Source of the DNA: Stenomitos rutilans HA7619-LM2
Lineage (GTDB): Bacteria > Cyanobacteriota > Cyanobacteriia > Leptolyngbyales > Leptolyngbyaceae
Direction: 5' to 3'
NCBI GenBank assembly: GCA_019358945.1
Contig: JAHHIE010000062.1
Span: forward strand, 1-40,486
Length of the DNA stretch: 40,486 bases
Under the pieces are notes generated by a model. It made no database searches, was not told the DNA's origin, and was given only the letters and a program-made list of their open reading frames with translations. The translations under genes and the position numbers were made by a program. Shown here one piece after another: positions 26,264-33,536 of this stretch; the stretch's first letter is position 1, and every line of letters begins with the position of its first letter.

Positions 26264-26581
26264 TCAGTTTCGGAACCATGAAGCAATCATAGATACTAAA
26301 CTAGGGGAACTGAAATCATATGGACAAACAATCATTGGATTAGGCAAAGATGATTCTCGAATTGATACCTTGACATCAACTTCAAGAAGTTCTCTCGTTA
26401 GCTTCTCTGCCAACTCTAGCTCGACTCCAGCAAGAAAGACACATGGACAGTGTTTACTGGAATAGTTGTAAAGCGTTTTTGTTTCCTTTAAACCCGTTCC
26501 TAATAGATTCCGTAACACACGAAGCACAGGAATATACTTTTCGGGAAACTGATCTACAACCACTTCATATCGTTTTGCCAC
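26264..26581 (-). CDS. Orphan L7/L12 C-terminal-domain-like protein
   Basis: The 105-residue protein resembles the C-terminal domain of ribosomal protein L7/L12: RYEVVVDQFPEKYIPVLRVL, RNLLGTGLKETKTLYNYSSK, ELAEKLTRELLEVDVKVSIR match the beta-alpha-alpha-beta-alpha-beta order and the GLGLKEAK helix of that domain. The L7/L12 N-terminal dimerisation domain and hinge are absent, so it is not rplL. Free-standing copies in other bacteria may bind translation GTPases or be domesticated adaptors. It lies between the TetR gene and the structural-like block and is not obviously part of either. Confidence 0.6.
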   Translation of the reverse strand: MAKRYEVVVDQFPEKYIPVLRVLRNLLGTGLKETKTLYNYSSKHCPCVFLAGVELELAEKLTRELLEVDVKVSIRESSLPNPMIVCPYDFSSPSLVSMIASWFRN

Positions 26582-26972
26582 TTTCCTTAACCGCCTCTAA
26601 TCGCTCTTTCAATTCTATACATGCTAAACCCACATGCTTACAGCCATATCAGCATTAAGCATAAATATGAACTAACGACAAAGATATCAAAATCTCGTGT
26701 GGAATGAAGATGGCTAACTATTAATAGATGAAAACTTTCCGCCTAAGATCCCAAATTGGATGGATAGGCAGAAACTTTCCGCCTATCTCTCCTAGCTTAC
26801 TGGACTAGAACTGGCATAAATCACCGTTCAGTTATAGTCTGCAACCCCGATTCTCTCGTTTCTGTTAGCTCCTACGCATAGGCTGAAAAGCCGATTCTTG
26901 CGTTGCACTTCTGCGGTCTGACGCAGAAGGGCAGGCATAGGGCACACTTGAGAAAGTTTTTAGGTATTTTTC
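26582..26972 (+). promoter_or_regulatory. Leader region of the structural-like gene block, with repeats and hairpins
   Basis: This 391-base gap lies just before the long rightward gene block. AAACTTTCCGCCTA occurs twice (26732-26745 and 26772-26785), 40 bases apart, and the second copy is the loop/arm of a hairpin GATAGGC (26763-26769) / GCCTATC (26781-26787). Nearer the genes are GGCTGAAAAGCC (26881-26892) and CTTCTGCG (26908-26915) / CGCAGAAG (26922-26929), an 8-bp stem with a 6-base loop. A late promoter, regulator sites or an antitermination leader are possible. Confidence 0.45.
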
Positions 26973-27269
26973 ATGACTACGATCACATCGGCTCAAGTGC
27001 CTCCCCAACTCCTCACCATAGAACAGTATTGCGCTTGGTCAGGCCTGCTGTTGCATCGGCTCAACCCTACGCTCAGAGTGTTGGAGACAGAGAACAATTC
27101 AGAGCTAGCCTGCACGGCTGCAACCTTCACCGCAGACGACAACACGGAACGCTTACTGCTGCGAATCAATTTGAAGCTAGATCCGAACTGGCAGGCTACA
27201 GCCCAAAAGCTATGGCTGGCAACGCAGGCATTTAGCAACACTGAAGCCCCATCTGGGTATTTGGCCTAA
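26973..27269 (+). CDS. Unknown protein, first gene of the structural-like block
   Basis: This encodes 98 residues beginning MTTITSAQVPPQLLTIEQYC with a Trp-rich pattern (AWSGLLLHRLNPTLRVLE, LRINLKLDPNWQATAQKLWL). There is no signal peptide or membrane segment. The ribosome-binding site is weak. Its TAA overlaps the next start as TAATG, so the 880-residue protein is translationally coupled to it. Function not recognised; in a virion block this position often holds a scaffold, chaperone or minor structural protein. Confidence 0.6.
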   Translation: MTTITSAQVPPQLLTIEQYCAWSGLLLHRLNPTLRVLETENNSELACTAATFTADDNTERLLLRINLKLDPNWQATAQKLWLATQAFSNTEAPSGYLA

Positions 27270-29911
27270 TGCTGACTTTGCGCCTTGAAACCCCAGTCGA
27301 ACTCGAATCAGGCTTCCCCTCGGAGCTAGCGACCAAATCGGCACCACCGCAGCCTGGACTACGCTTGATGTCGCCACAAGCTCCTGCTCCCGGCCCAGGC
27401 CCGTATGATGCTGTGTTAGGTGGGAAGGATGCGTACCGCCCACCACCGAGTGCAACGATTTCAGGCCCAACGGCCCCACGATCGCCCATTGGGCCGAGTG
27501 CGCTCAATGCAGCCGCAGAAGGAGCAGCCGTAGGGCCGTTGGCAAAGCTAGCAGGGCCGTTGTCTTTACTGCCTCAAACCCTTGACTCTGTTGGTCGTGC
27601 CGTTGACAGTTCAATCGATACGGGTTCAGCTTGGCGCGACTATTTCGGCGCAAAGGGGGATGAAGACAAGTATTTAGCCAAGCGGTTGAAACGGCTCTCA
27701 GACGACCCCTCGCAATCGATGAGTCCTTTCGAGTTGGAAGGGGTAAAGAACCGCATCAGAAAGCGGAATCCAAACGCCGTGCCTCCGTGGGTAAAGCCAA
27801 TCGACCCAAACGCTGGTAACCTCTCTGGGTATGGTGATCCGGGCAGTCTCTACAACGTAGTGATTCAGGTAAACGCTTACAACTACGACCCCTTCGGTGG
27901 TGAAAGACGTAGCACCTATGAAGGCCCTGCCCAAAATGGGCCGTTTAGAGGCCCCATTTTAGGAGTCACGATGGACCCCGCTGCTGAGGTGCAACAGAGA
28001 CTCTCAGGCACTGGTACGGTGATTCTGTCGCATGGAAACCCCGTGCAGCAGGTAGGGGTAGGACTATTCGACTACAGCCCTAATTCAAGGCGTGAAAGTA
28101 GTTCCATTGCTAGAGTGACAAGGCTGGACGGTCAACTCGTCCAGGGCACAGATGCGCCAACACAAAACACCCCTTCTATTCCCGCTACGTTCAATCAATC
28201 GCCGCTGCTTTTATCACCGATTCCAGAGGCACTCAACCCGCAAAGCCTTCCACAATCGCCAACACTGCAACCGCAGAAACAGGGCGCGGCACAACCGCAA
28301 AAACTGCAACAACCGCAGAAGTTAGGGCAACCGCAGGCACAAAAACAGCCGCAAAACTTACAGCAACCTCAGAACTATATCCCTCCGCAATTAGTTCCAA
28401 ACCTGCCTGCAAACTACCCAACATCGACGACTCCCACGCCTACTACAACACAGCAAAATTTAACAGGAGGAAACAACCCCTTCCCTAAAAATTATCAACA
28501 GGTAGGTACACCACAAACACAGCAGACGCAACAACCGCAGACACCTCAGACAATGCCCCCTAGATGCGAAGATCCATGCATAGCCGAATTGCAAAAGGGG
28601 CAAGATGAAGCAAAAGATTTTCTAGATAAATTGCTTGATTTTTTAACTGATTTTGCCGATCAACAGCAAGAATATCAAGTTGCACAGCAACAGCAACAGC
28701 AAGACAACACCACTAAAACGACTATTAGCGTTCCTGTATGCAGTTGCAATGAAGATGGTACGGCTTCACTTGAAATGATGGATATCGAGTTACCTAATGC
28801 AATTGCTGATTCAGTTAAAGAGCAATTTGAGGTAATGGCTAACATCCAATCGGCACAATGCCAAATTCAACGCCACACCGAGCGATCCTATAACGTTTTA
28901 GGTGGGGACATTTGGTTTAAAGACCCAGAGGGCAGGACTCCAGAGTACAAAGTGAAGCTGGAACGCAGGCTGAAGGAAGTTGGTACGGTGTTTGGTTTTC
29001 CTGCCATCCCAGATGAAGATCCAACGGCTGTTGCCATTGAGGAAGAGCAGGCACGGTTAACGGGCCAACCCATACCGGGACAGGTGAAAATCAAAAATCT
29101 AGTCAGTTTGATTAACCTCTACACCTCAAACCTTTATCACCGTGCAGGGTACCAGGGCCTACCTGCAAGCGTGCCTAAAACATTGCTCGGTTATACCGAC
29201 AATGATGATCCAGAAATCATCCAAGACTTTGCTACTTACTTTGTTTGGTTTGTGAAACAAGTGGATGGTTTAATCGGGAAGTTTCCCATCAACATCACGA
29301 TTGAAGATGTTGATCCATTAACAGAAGGGAATCAAACCAAGCAGGTTGAACTACCGAACATCTCTGAAGCACTGGCAGAAATGTACGGCTTAAACATCTC
29401 TAGCTCAGTGAACGGCGATGTCGCAGTTAACTTCTTAATGAGGCTTGCATCAGAGGTGATTGCAACTAAGAATAGTAGTCTCATCACGCAAGACTATGTA
29501 AGAGCTAACGCTGCCTTTTTGGGCTATAAAGGCAACCCCGCAAGACGTGAAATCAACTATAGTTTTGATGCCGCAAAATTAGGCTCATTAGATGAATTTC
29601 TAAACGAGTCTAAAGGTTATGTAGTGGGTTGGGAAGAAGACGATAAAGAGTCTATTGTTGGCTTCTTACAGCGGATTGTCTTTAGTGCTGGCATCATCAA
29701 AGCAGCCTTCTTTAGGGACAAAAACCGACTAGCAGAGCTACAAAAAGAAATTGAAAGCATGATGACCGGTGATAAGACCGCTTCAGATGCCGAATGGGAG
29801 GCACTGTTAGCACTCATCAATGGTCCGACAAACTACTTCAATAAGGACTCAATTCCTCAGCCCAGAGTGAGAAACAAACCCGCAGATCCACCGCAGGAGC
29901 CAACCCCATGA
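27269..29911 (+). CDS. Large unrecognised protein with Pro/Gln-rich linker
   Basis: The 880-residue protein has four parts by eye. Residues 1-110 are Pro/Ala/Gly-rich. Residues 110-310 form a moderately conserved-looking domain (VKNRIRKRNPNAVPPWVKPI; NVVIQVNAYNYDPFGGERRS). Residues 310-430 are a low-complexity Gln/Pro tract built on (Q)PQKLQQPQ-type repeats. From Cys-Glu-Asp-Pro-Cys near 433 there is a coiled-coil (IAELQKGQDEAKDFLDKLLD; QQEYQVAQQQQQQDN), a CSCNEDG motif, and a long helical C-terminal domain. There are no membrane segments and no enzyme motif. It overlaps the next gene by 4 bases (ATGA). It could be a large minor virion protein, but sequence alone does not prove that. Confidence 0.7.
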   Translation: MLTLRLETPVELESGFPSELATKSAPPQPGLRLMSPQAPAPGPGPYDAVLGGKDAYRPPPSATISGPTAPRSPIGPSALNAAAEGAAVGPLAKLAGPLSLLPQTLDSVGRAVDSSIDTGSAWRDYFGAKGDEDKYLAKRLKRLSDDPSQSMSPFELEGVKNRIRKRNPNAVPPWVKPIDPNAGNLSGYGDPGSLYNVVIQVNAYNYDPFGGERRSTYEGPAQNGPFRGPILGVTMDPAAEVQQRLSGTGTVILSHGNPVQQVGVGLFDYSPNSRRESSSIARVTRLDGQLVQGTDAPTQNTPSIPATFNQSPLLLSPIPEALNPQSLPQSPTLQPQKQGAAQPQKLQQPQKLGQPQAQKQPQNLQQPQNYIPPQLVPNLPANYPTSTTPTPTTTQQNLTGGNNPFPKNYQQVGTPQTQQTQQPQTPQTMPPRCEDPCIAELQKGQDEAKDFLDKLLDFLTDFADQQQEYQVAQQQQQQDNTTKTTISVPVCSCNEDGTASLEMMDIELPNAIADSVKEQFEVMANIQSAQCQIQRHTERSYNVLGGDIWFKDPEGRTPEYKVKLERRLKEVGTVFGFPAIPDEDPTAVAIEEEQARLTGQPIPGQVKIKNLVSLINLYTSNLYHRAGYQGLPASVPKTLLGYTDNDDPEIIQDFATYFVWFVKQVDGLIGKFPINITIEDVDPLTEGNQTKQVELPNISEALAEMYGLNISSSVNGDVAVNFLMRLASEVIATKNSSLITQDYVRANAAFLGYKGNPARREINYSFDAAKLGSLDEFLNESKGYVVGWEEDDKESIVGFLQRIVFSAGIIKAAFFRDKNRLAELQKEIESMMTGDKTASDAEWEALLALINGPTNYFNKDSIPQPRVRNKPADPPQEPTP

Positions 29912-31476
29912 GCCTCGGCCTCTCCGTGGGAGTGCTCCTCTCACGCAAAATTAGGGCCAATGCCGCCGCCGGGAAGACAGGCAGTGAACTACTCAACGCC
30001 ATCACAACGACTGTCGTTGCACCCCGCAAAATCACCAGCCTGACAAAGCTCAAAGCTGAAGAATCAGGCGGCTTGATTCAGAACGTTTGGAATGCGGTAT
30101 CTAAGTTTGCAGGCTTCATTGGTGGGTTGATCAAAGCCGTTGCCTTCTCTGCGACAAAGATCTGGGGTTGGGTTGTGGGTGCGATCGAGCGCTTAAAGTC
30201 CTTCAACTGGAACGCGACCGACGAAGAGCTTAAAACGATGGTGGACGCTCAGAATCTGCGTCTCGCTGGCTTATGGGGTGGTGTGGTCGGTCAGGGTTTC
30301 GGCTGGCTGGCTGGTATTGGAGTGGGCTATGGTGTGGCGTTTCTCTGCCCGGTCGTGGGTGGTGCTGCCCTGGCGCGGCTGGTGGCAACCAAAGTGGGCA
30401 AAGAAGCGATGGAAGAGCTTTTACCGACGCTGCGGAATGCCCTGGCTCAAACAGCCGGGGCCGTCGCTACCAGTGCCCTGATCGGCGTGTACACCAACTA
30501 TCGACGGTTCCTCAAGAATGCCCCTGAAGCGTTCCTCAATACGGTGTTTGGTGCCGACAGCGCCAACTTCATCAAGAACGTGTGGGGGGCCAAAGGTGGC
30601 CCGGATATGAGCTTCAATCATCAAATGGATGAAGCGATTGAGAACATCCAAAACAAAGCGCTGCAAGAGTTCTTAGAAGAGTTCTTCGATGAAGCGTGGG
30701 ATAGTTTCACAGAAGCAGGCTTCATCGTTGCTCAGGAGATAGACGAAGCCTTTGCCCAACACAAAGCCTCACAGAAGGAACTGTTAGGGCCAGAGCGCAC
30801 CATCGAAATCATTCCCGATCGGGAAGCGGAGGACGAAAGCCTCAAGCTCATCCAGATGCCGCAACAGTTGGCACTGCCAGCCATCCAGCAGACTATCAAC
30901 ACCCAACGGCTGCTTTATAACCGTGATGTGGGAGAGGTAATCGGCACACCAGCCGCAAGTATGGGCCGTGCGAACTTCCAACTGCGTCAACTGGTGATTG
31001 TGTTCCAGACACGGCCTGAACCCCCTTGGGTCGAGTTGACGGGCAAGCGCTGTAAACGGGTAGAGGTGCAAATCCCAGATCTCAAAGTGGGCGTGAGTTG
31101 GGAAGACATCAAAACGGCGGCTAACCCTTATGATTGGGGCCGCTTCAGAGCCACGGCCAACATGAACAACCGCCGTCAAATGGCTGTTTATGGCGCAACG
31201 GCACAAGAGGCAGAAACCAAGCTCAGAAAGCTAGCTCTGCTCTCAACCTCAGACATTCTCACGCTGTCGATATCGGAGGAACAAGAGCGGCCAGAGAAGC
31301 TTAAAAAACGTCCTACACGCGTGTATCCCACCTATGCCACGCTGATCAATCGCCACAACACCATCGACGGTCAAGGACGAACAAGCATCGATAATCGCAC
31401 CTATGACGAGAAAACAACTCGGTTTGCACTATGGACAGTCACCGAGCCGCGCAACTTCCCCACACTGACCATATGA
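29908..31476 (+). CDS. Large unrecognised protein with glycine-rich membrane segments
   Basis: The 522-residue protein has hydrophobic, glycine-rich stretches at about residues 67-92 (FAGFIGGLIKAVAFSATKIW-GWVVGA) and 119-158 (LAGLWGGVVGQGFGWLAGIG, VGYGVAFLCPVVGGAALARL). These look like membrane-inserting helices and glycine zippers. A helical acidic section (ALQEFLEEFFDEAWDSFTEA) follows, then a soluble C-terminal domain of about 180 residues (QLVIVFQTRPEPPWVELTGK; YATLINRHNTIDGQGRTSID). It is coupled to the 880-residue gene by ATGA. A role in crossing or lining a membrane (penetration or DNA-delivery protein, virion membrane protein) is plausible inference. No homologue named. Confidence 0.7.
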   Translation: MSLGLSVGVLLSRKIRANAAAGKTGSELLNAITTTVVAPRKITSLTKLKAEESGGLIQNVWNAVSKFAGFIGGLIKAVAFSATKIWGWVVGAIERLKSFNWNATDEELKTMVDAQNLRLAGLWGGVVGQGFGWLAGIGVGYGVAFLCPVVGGAALARLVATKVGKEAMEELLPTLRNALAQTAGAVATSALIGVYTNYRRFLKNAPEAFLNTVFGADSANFIKNVWGAKGGPDMSFNHQMDEAIENIQNKALQEFLEEFFDEAWDSFTEAGFIVAQEIDEAFAQHKASQKELLGPERTIEIIPDREAEDESLKLIQMPQQLALPAIQQTINTQRLLYNRDVGEVIGTPAASMGRANFQLRQLVIVFQTRPEPPWVELTGKRCKRVEVQIPDLKVGVSWEDIKTAANPYDWGRFRATANMNNRRQMAVYGATAQEAETKLRKLALLSTSDILTLSISEEQERPEKLKKRPTRVYPTYATLINRHNTIDGQGRTSIDNRTYDEKTTRFALWTVTEPRNFPTLTI

Positions 31477-31530
31477 GGCACTTAAGAAATATTTACAGTG
31501 TCCTACCAGTGTCAATAAGCGGGTATGGCG

Positions 31531-31556
31531 GAACCCTACGGGTTCACTCAATTTTT
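31531..31556 (+). terminator. Terminator-like hairpin before the 180-residue protein gene
   Basis: GAACCC (31531-31536) pairs with GGGTTC (31540-31545) around a TAC loop, followed after a short gap by ATTTTTT. It lies 54 bases after the 522-residue gene. It would reduce read-through and separate the downstream genes as their own transcript. Confidence 0.5.
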
Positions 31557-31666
31557 TACATACAACTATATCGGCCAATTCTCTAAGCAAAAACTCTGAA
31601 CTCTCCACCAGGCGGGTGGGATAGACTCCAAAGCATCAACGTTTTGCAATTTAGGAGAACAGGGCT

Positions 31667-32209
31667 ATGGCTCGTCGCTATTCCCAGATTAAGCGTGGGG
31701 CAGAGTATGAAAAAGCGCTCGACAACTATGTTGACTACTTAAAGAATATTGAGACGCGGCCCACCAAGCGGTTACAAGGCGGCGTGAGAGGGGCCAGACG
31801 TGAGACGTTACCTGCGGCTCTGCGTCCCTTTGGGGCTGATTTGGCGGCTGGAGTCTACTTGGCGACACGGGTGGGTCGGGAATCCTCTCAGGAGATTGGC
31901 TCAACAGTAGCTGGTCGGTTGTACACCCAAGGTGCGAACCTGGCTGCTGCCACAAAGATGCAAGGGTTTAGACCTGCCAAAGCCACTGCGTTCCGTGGTA
32001 CTGGTGCGGCAGCTTATGTGCAATCGAAGGTCACGAAGCTTTATTACCTCAAGTACACAGGCGATAGCTTCTCCACGCCCTTTGGTGCTACTTCGGATGC
32101 TGAGGAAGAATTAGCCGGTGGCACGGCAGTGAAGAACGCCATCATTACCCTGTTTGGTGCGGCTGACATCAAGCGGGTCTCCATCTCACCCGAAAAGGTG
32201 CCCGTCTGA
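31667..32209 (+). CDS. 180-residue basic protein; candidate major structural protein
   Basis: The protein begins MARRYSQIKRGAEYEKALDN, has a basic N-terminus and a Gly/Ala/Thr-rich body (YTQGANLAAATKMQGFRPAK; FRGTGAAAYVQSKVTKLYYL), and shows no signal peptide, membrane span or enzyme motif. Three features suggest high expression: a 190-base leader isolated by a terminator-like hairpin, an AGGAGA Shine-Dalgarno 8 bases before the ATG, and first position in a coupled gene run (TGATG overlap with the next). In a virion block this would suit the most abundant coat or nucleoid-packing protein. I do not recognise any described capsid fold from sequence. Confidence 0.7.
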   Translation: MARRYSQIKRGAEYEKALDNYVDYLKNIETRPTKRLQGGVRGARRETLPAALRPFGADLAAGVYLATRVGRESSQEIGSTVAGRLYTQGANLAAATKMQGFRPAKATAFRGTGAAAYVQSKVTKLYYLKYTGDSFSTPFGATSDAEEELAGGTAVKNAIITLFGAADIKRVSISPEKVPV

Positions 32210-32460
32210 TGATCGCTACCGATCTACTGGACACTCCCCTCATCGTCCGTCCTGGCATGGATGATGAGGAGATTGAAGCGCTGTGGCAACAGACCTATCG
32301 ACGGGCAAAGATGACGCAAGCCTTTTTAGACCGTGAGATTGATGTAGAAACCTACTTTGATTTCATGGCTCAAGCAGGTTACGAGCCATCCGAGCTAATG
32401 GACGCAGCCGAGTCAAACCTTGAGTTCGTGATGCAGCAAGGACTTGAGCTAGAGCGATGA
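32209..32460 (+). CDS. Small acidic protein (83 residues)
   Basis: This is an acidic helical protein: RPGMDDEEIEALWQQTYRRA, FLDREIDVETYFDFMAQAGY, ELMDAAESNLEFVMQQGLEL. It overlaps both neighbours (TGATG upstream, ATGA downstream). The strong negative charge next to a basic 180-residue protein suggests a scaffold or chaperone pair, which is inference from charge and order only. Confidence 0.6.
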   Translation: MIATDLLDTPLIVRPGMDDEEIEALWQQTYRRAKMTQAFLDREIDVETYFDFMAQAGYEPSELMDAAESNLEFVMQQGLELER

Positions 32461-32906
32461 GCCGTCAGTTTCCAGACTTCAGGGATACGCTCGAATGGAA
32501 CTTGGTGAGTCGTTCGAGCTACCAAGCCGTCAATAACGTCAACGTCAAAGATCGCTTACCAGCTCGTACCTTTTTAATTGAGAACAGCCATGTGCTCATC
32601 ATTGGTGTTTCGTCTCAGTCCGCGCGATCGACTTGGCGGACGGGAGGCTGGGCGGCACAGGTGTTGCCATTCCTCCCTAGCACTACGTCTCAATATGTGG
32701 CCGCCGTGCAGAGTTCCCGGCGCTGGCTCAGGCTACGCACGTTGACGCTGGTGGTGTTTCCCAAGGTACTGCCAACCTATTTTCTAGAGTTGAGCTTTCC
32801 CTACTATTTTGATGATGTGTCCGTCGAAATCTGGCGCTATGACGGGCGTGACCTTGATACGTTTGACCGCATTGATCAACTTGAAGCGAACCTTGATACG
32901 GTGTGA
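32457..32906 (+). CDS. Unrecognised beta-rich protein (149 residues)
   Basis: The protein is rich in alternating hydrophobic residues (ARTFLIENSHVLIIGVSSQS; LRLRTLTLVVFPKVLPTYFL; ELSFPYYFDDVSVEIWRYDG), suggesting a beta-sandwich. The segment from LPTYFLELSF to VEIW resembles, loosely, equivalent segments in the next two proteins (SLTLQIEV at the middle of the 206-residue product; SLKLTIQVE in the 363-residue product). The start is ATGA-coupled to the 83-residue gene. A virion surface or vertex protein is possible. Confidence 0.6.
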   Translation: MSRQFPDFRDTLEWNLVSRSSYQAVNNVNVKDRLPARTFLIENSHVLIIGVSSQSARSTWRTGGWAAQVLPFLPSTTSQYVAAVQSSRRWLRLRTLTLVVFPKVLPTYFLELSFPYYFDDVSVEIWRYDGRDLDTFDRIDQLEANLDTV

Positions 32907-33523
32907 ATCATTGGGAACTCTTAGTAAGTCTTGAAATCACCAAAGATTGGCAATTCACCCCCATTTGTGACGGGCTTTTCTTTCGGTTTCGCTATGTGTC
33001 AGTGCAGAATTTTTCTCACATTTTAGTGGCTCAAGCTCAGCTTGATGATGAGCTTGAGTTCTTTGGACAGCAACGATTACAGGTTAAGTCAGCCCTCGAT
33101 ATTCTCGAAATTCCTGCCCCTTTTTTCTTTGCTGCACGACGTTTAGCGATTCGAGGCTTTGAAATCAAATCGCCTCGCTATGAACCACCCTCTTTAACGC
33201 TACAAATCGAGGTAAATACAATGCCCTTCTCTAGTGACCCAGGTTCTCAAAGCTCTAATGCTGGCACTACTACCACAGTGGCCGCTAGTATCACTTCGGT
33301 TTCTTTGCTGACGGCGAACTCCAGCCGCAAAGGTTTGACCGTTTATAACAATTCGGCTCTAGCCACGTTGTATGTAGGTTTTGGGGCAACAGCTAGCACA
33401 ACTAACTTTGCCGTCAAGATCGCCCCAAATACAACATGGGAATGCCCACAGGACTATGACGGGCCACTTTCAGGGATTTGGAGCGTGGCGAATGGTGGCG
33501 CGCAAGTGACGGAGTTTATCTAG
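32903..33523 (+). CDS. Two-part protein with a C-terminal capsid-fibre-like beta domain
   Basis: The GTG start at 32903 overlaps the previous stop (GTGTGA). Residues 1-105 are an unrecognised beta-rich domain (LLVSLEITKDWQFTPICDGL; IPAPFFFAARRLAIRGFEIK). From MPFSSDPGSQSSNAGTTTTV onward the protein has a small beta-sandwich: SLLTANSSRKGLTVYNNSAL, ATLYVGFGATASTTNFAVKI, APNTTWECPQDYDGPLSGIW, SVANGGAQVTEF. The pattern N.xRKGLxVYNNS...LYVG.G..A....F.xKxAPxxxWE...Y.GxxSGIW..A.GxxxVTE is familiar from phage head-fibre and virion decoration proteins. The two halves look like a fusion of units that could exist separately. Confidence 0.7.
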   Translation: MNHWELLVSLEITKDWQFTPICDGLFFRFRYVSVQNFSHILVAQAQLDDELEFFGQQRLQVKSALDILEIPAPFFFAARRLAIRGFEIKSPRYEPPSLTLQIEVNTMPFSSDPGSQSSNAGTTTTVAASITSVSLLTANSSRKGLTVYNNSALATLYVGFGATASTTNFAVKIAPNTTWECPQDYDGPLSGIWSVANGGAQVTEFI

Positions 33524-33536
33524 GGATGAACGCGTT

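Noticed and set aside
26166-26465. 99-codon plus-strand frame
   Set aside because: Antisense shadow of the L7/L12-like gene with no ribosome-binding site.
26264-26581. Ribosomal protein L7/L12 (rplL)
   Set aside because: Only the C-terminal domain is present and no rplJ or other ribosomal gene is near.
27269-31476. Tail tape-measure protein(s)
   Set aside because: Size and coiled coils are suggestive, but there is no tail tube, sheath, baseplate or chaperone gene nearby, and the 880-residue protein is mostly low-complexity plus globular rather than one long coil.
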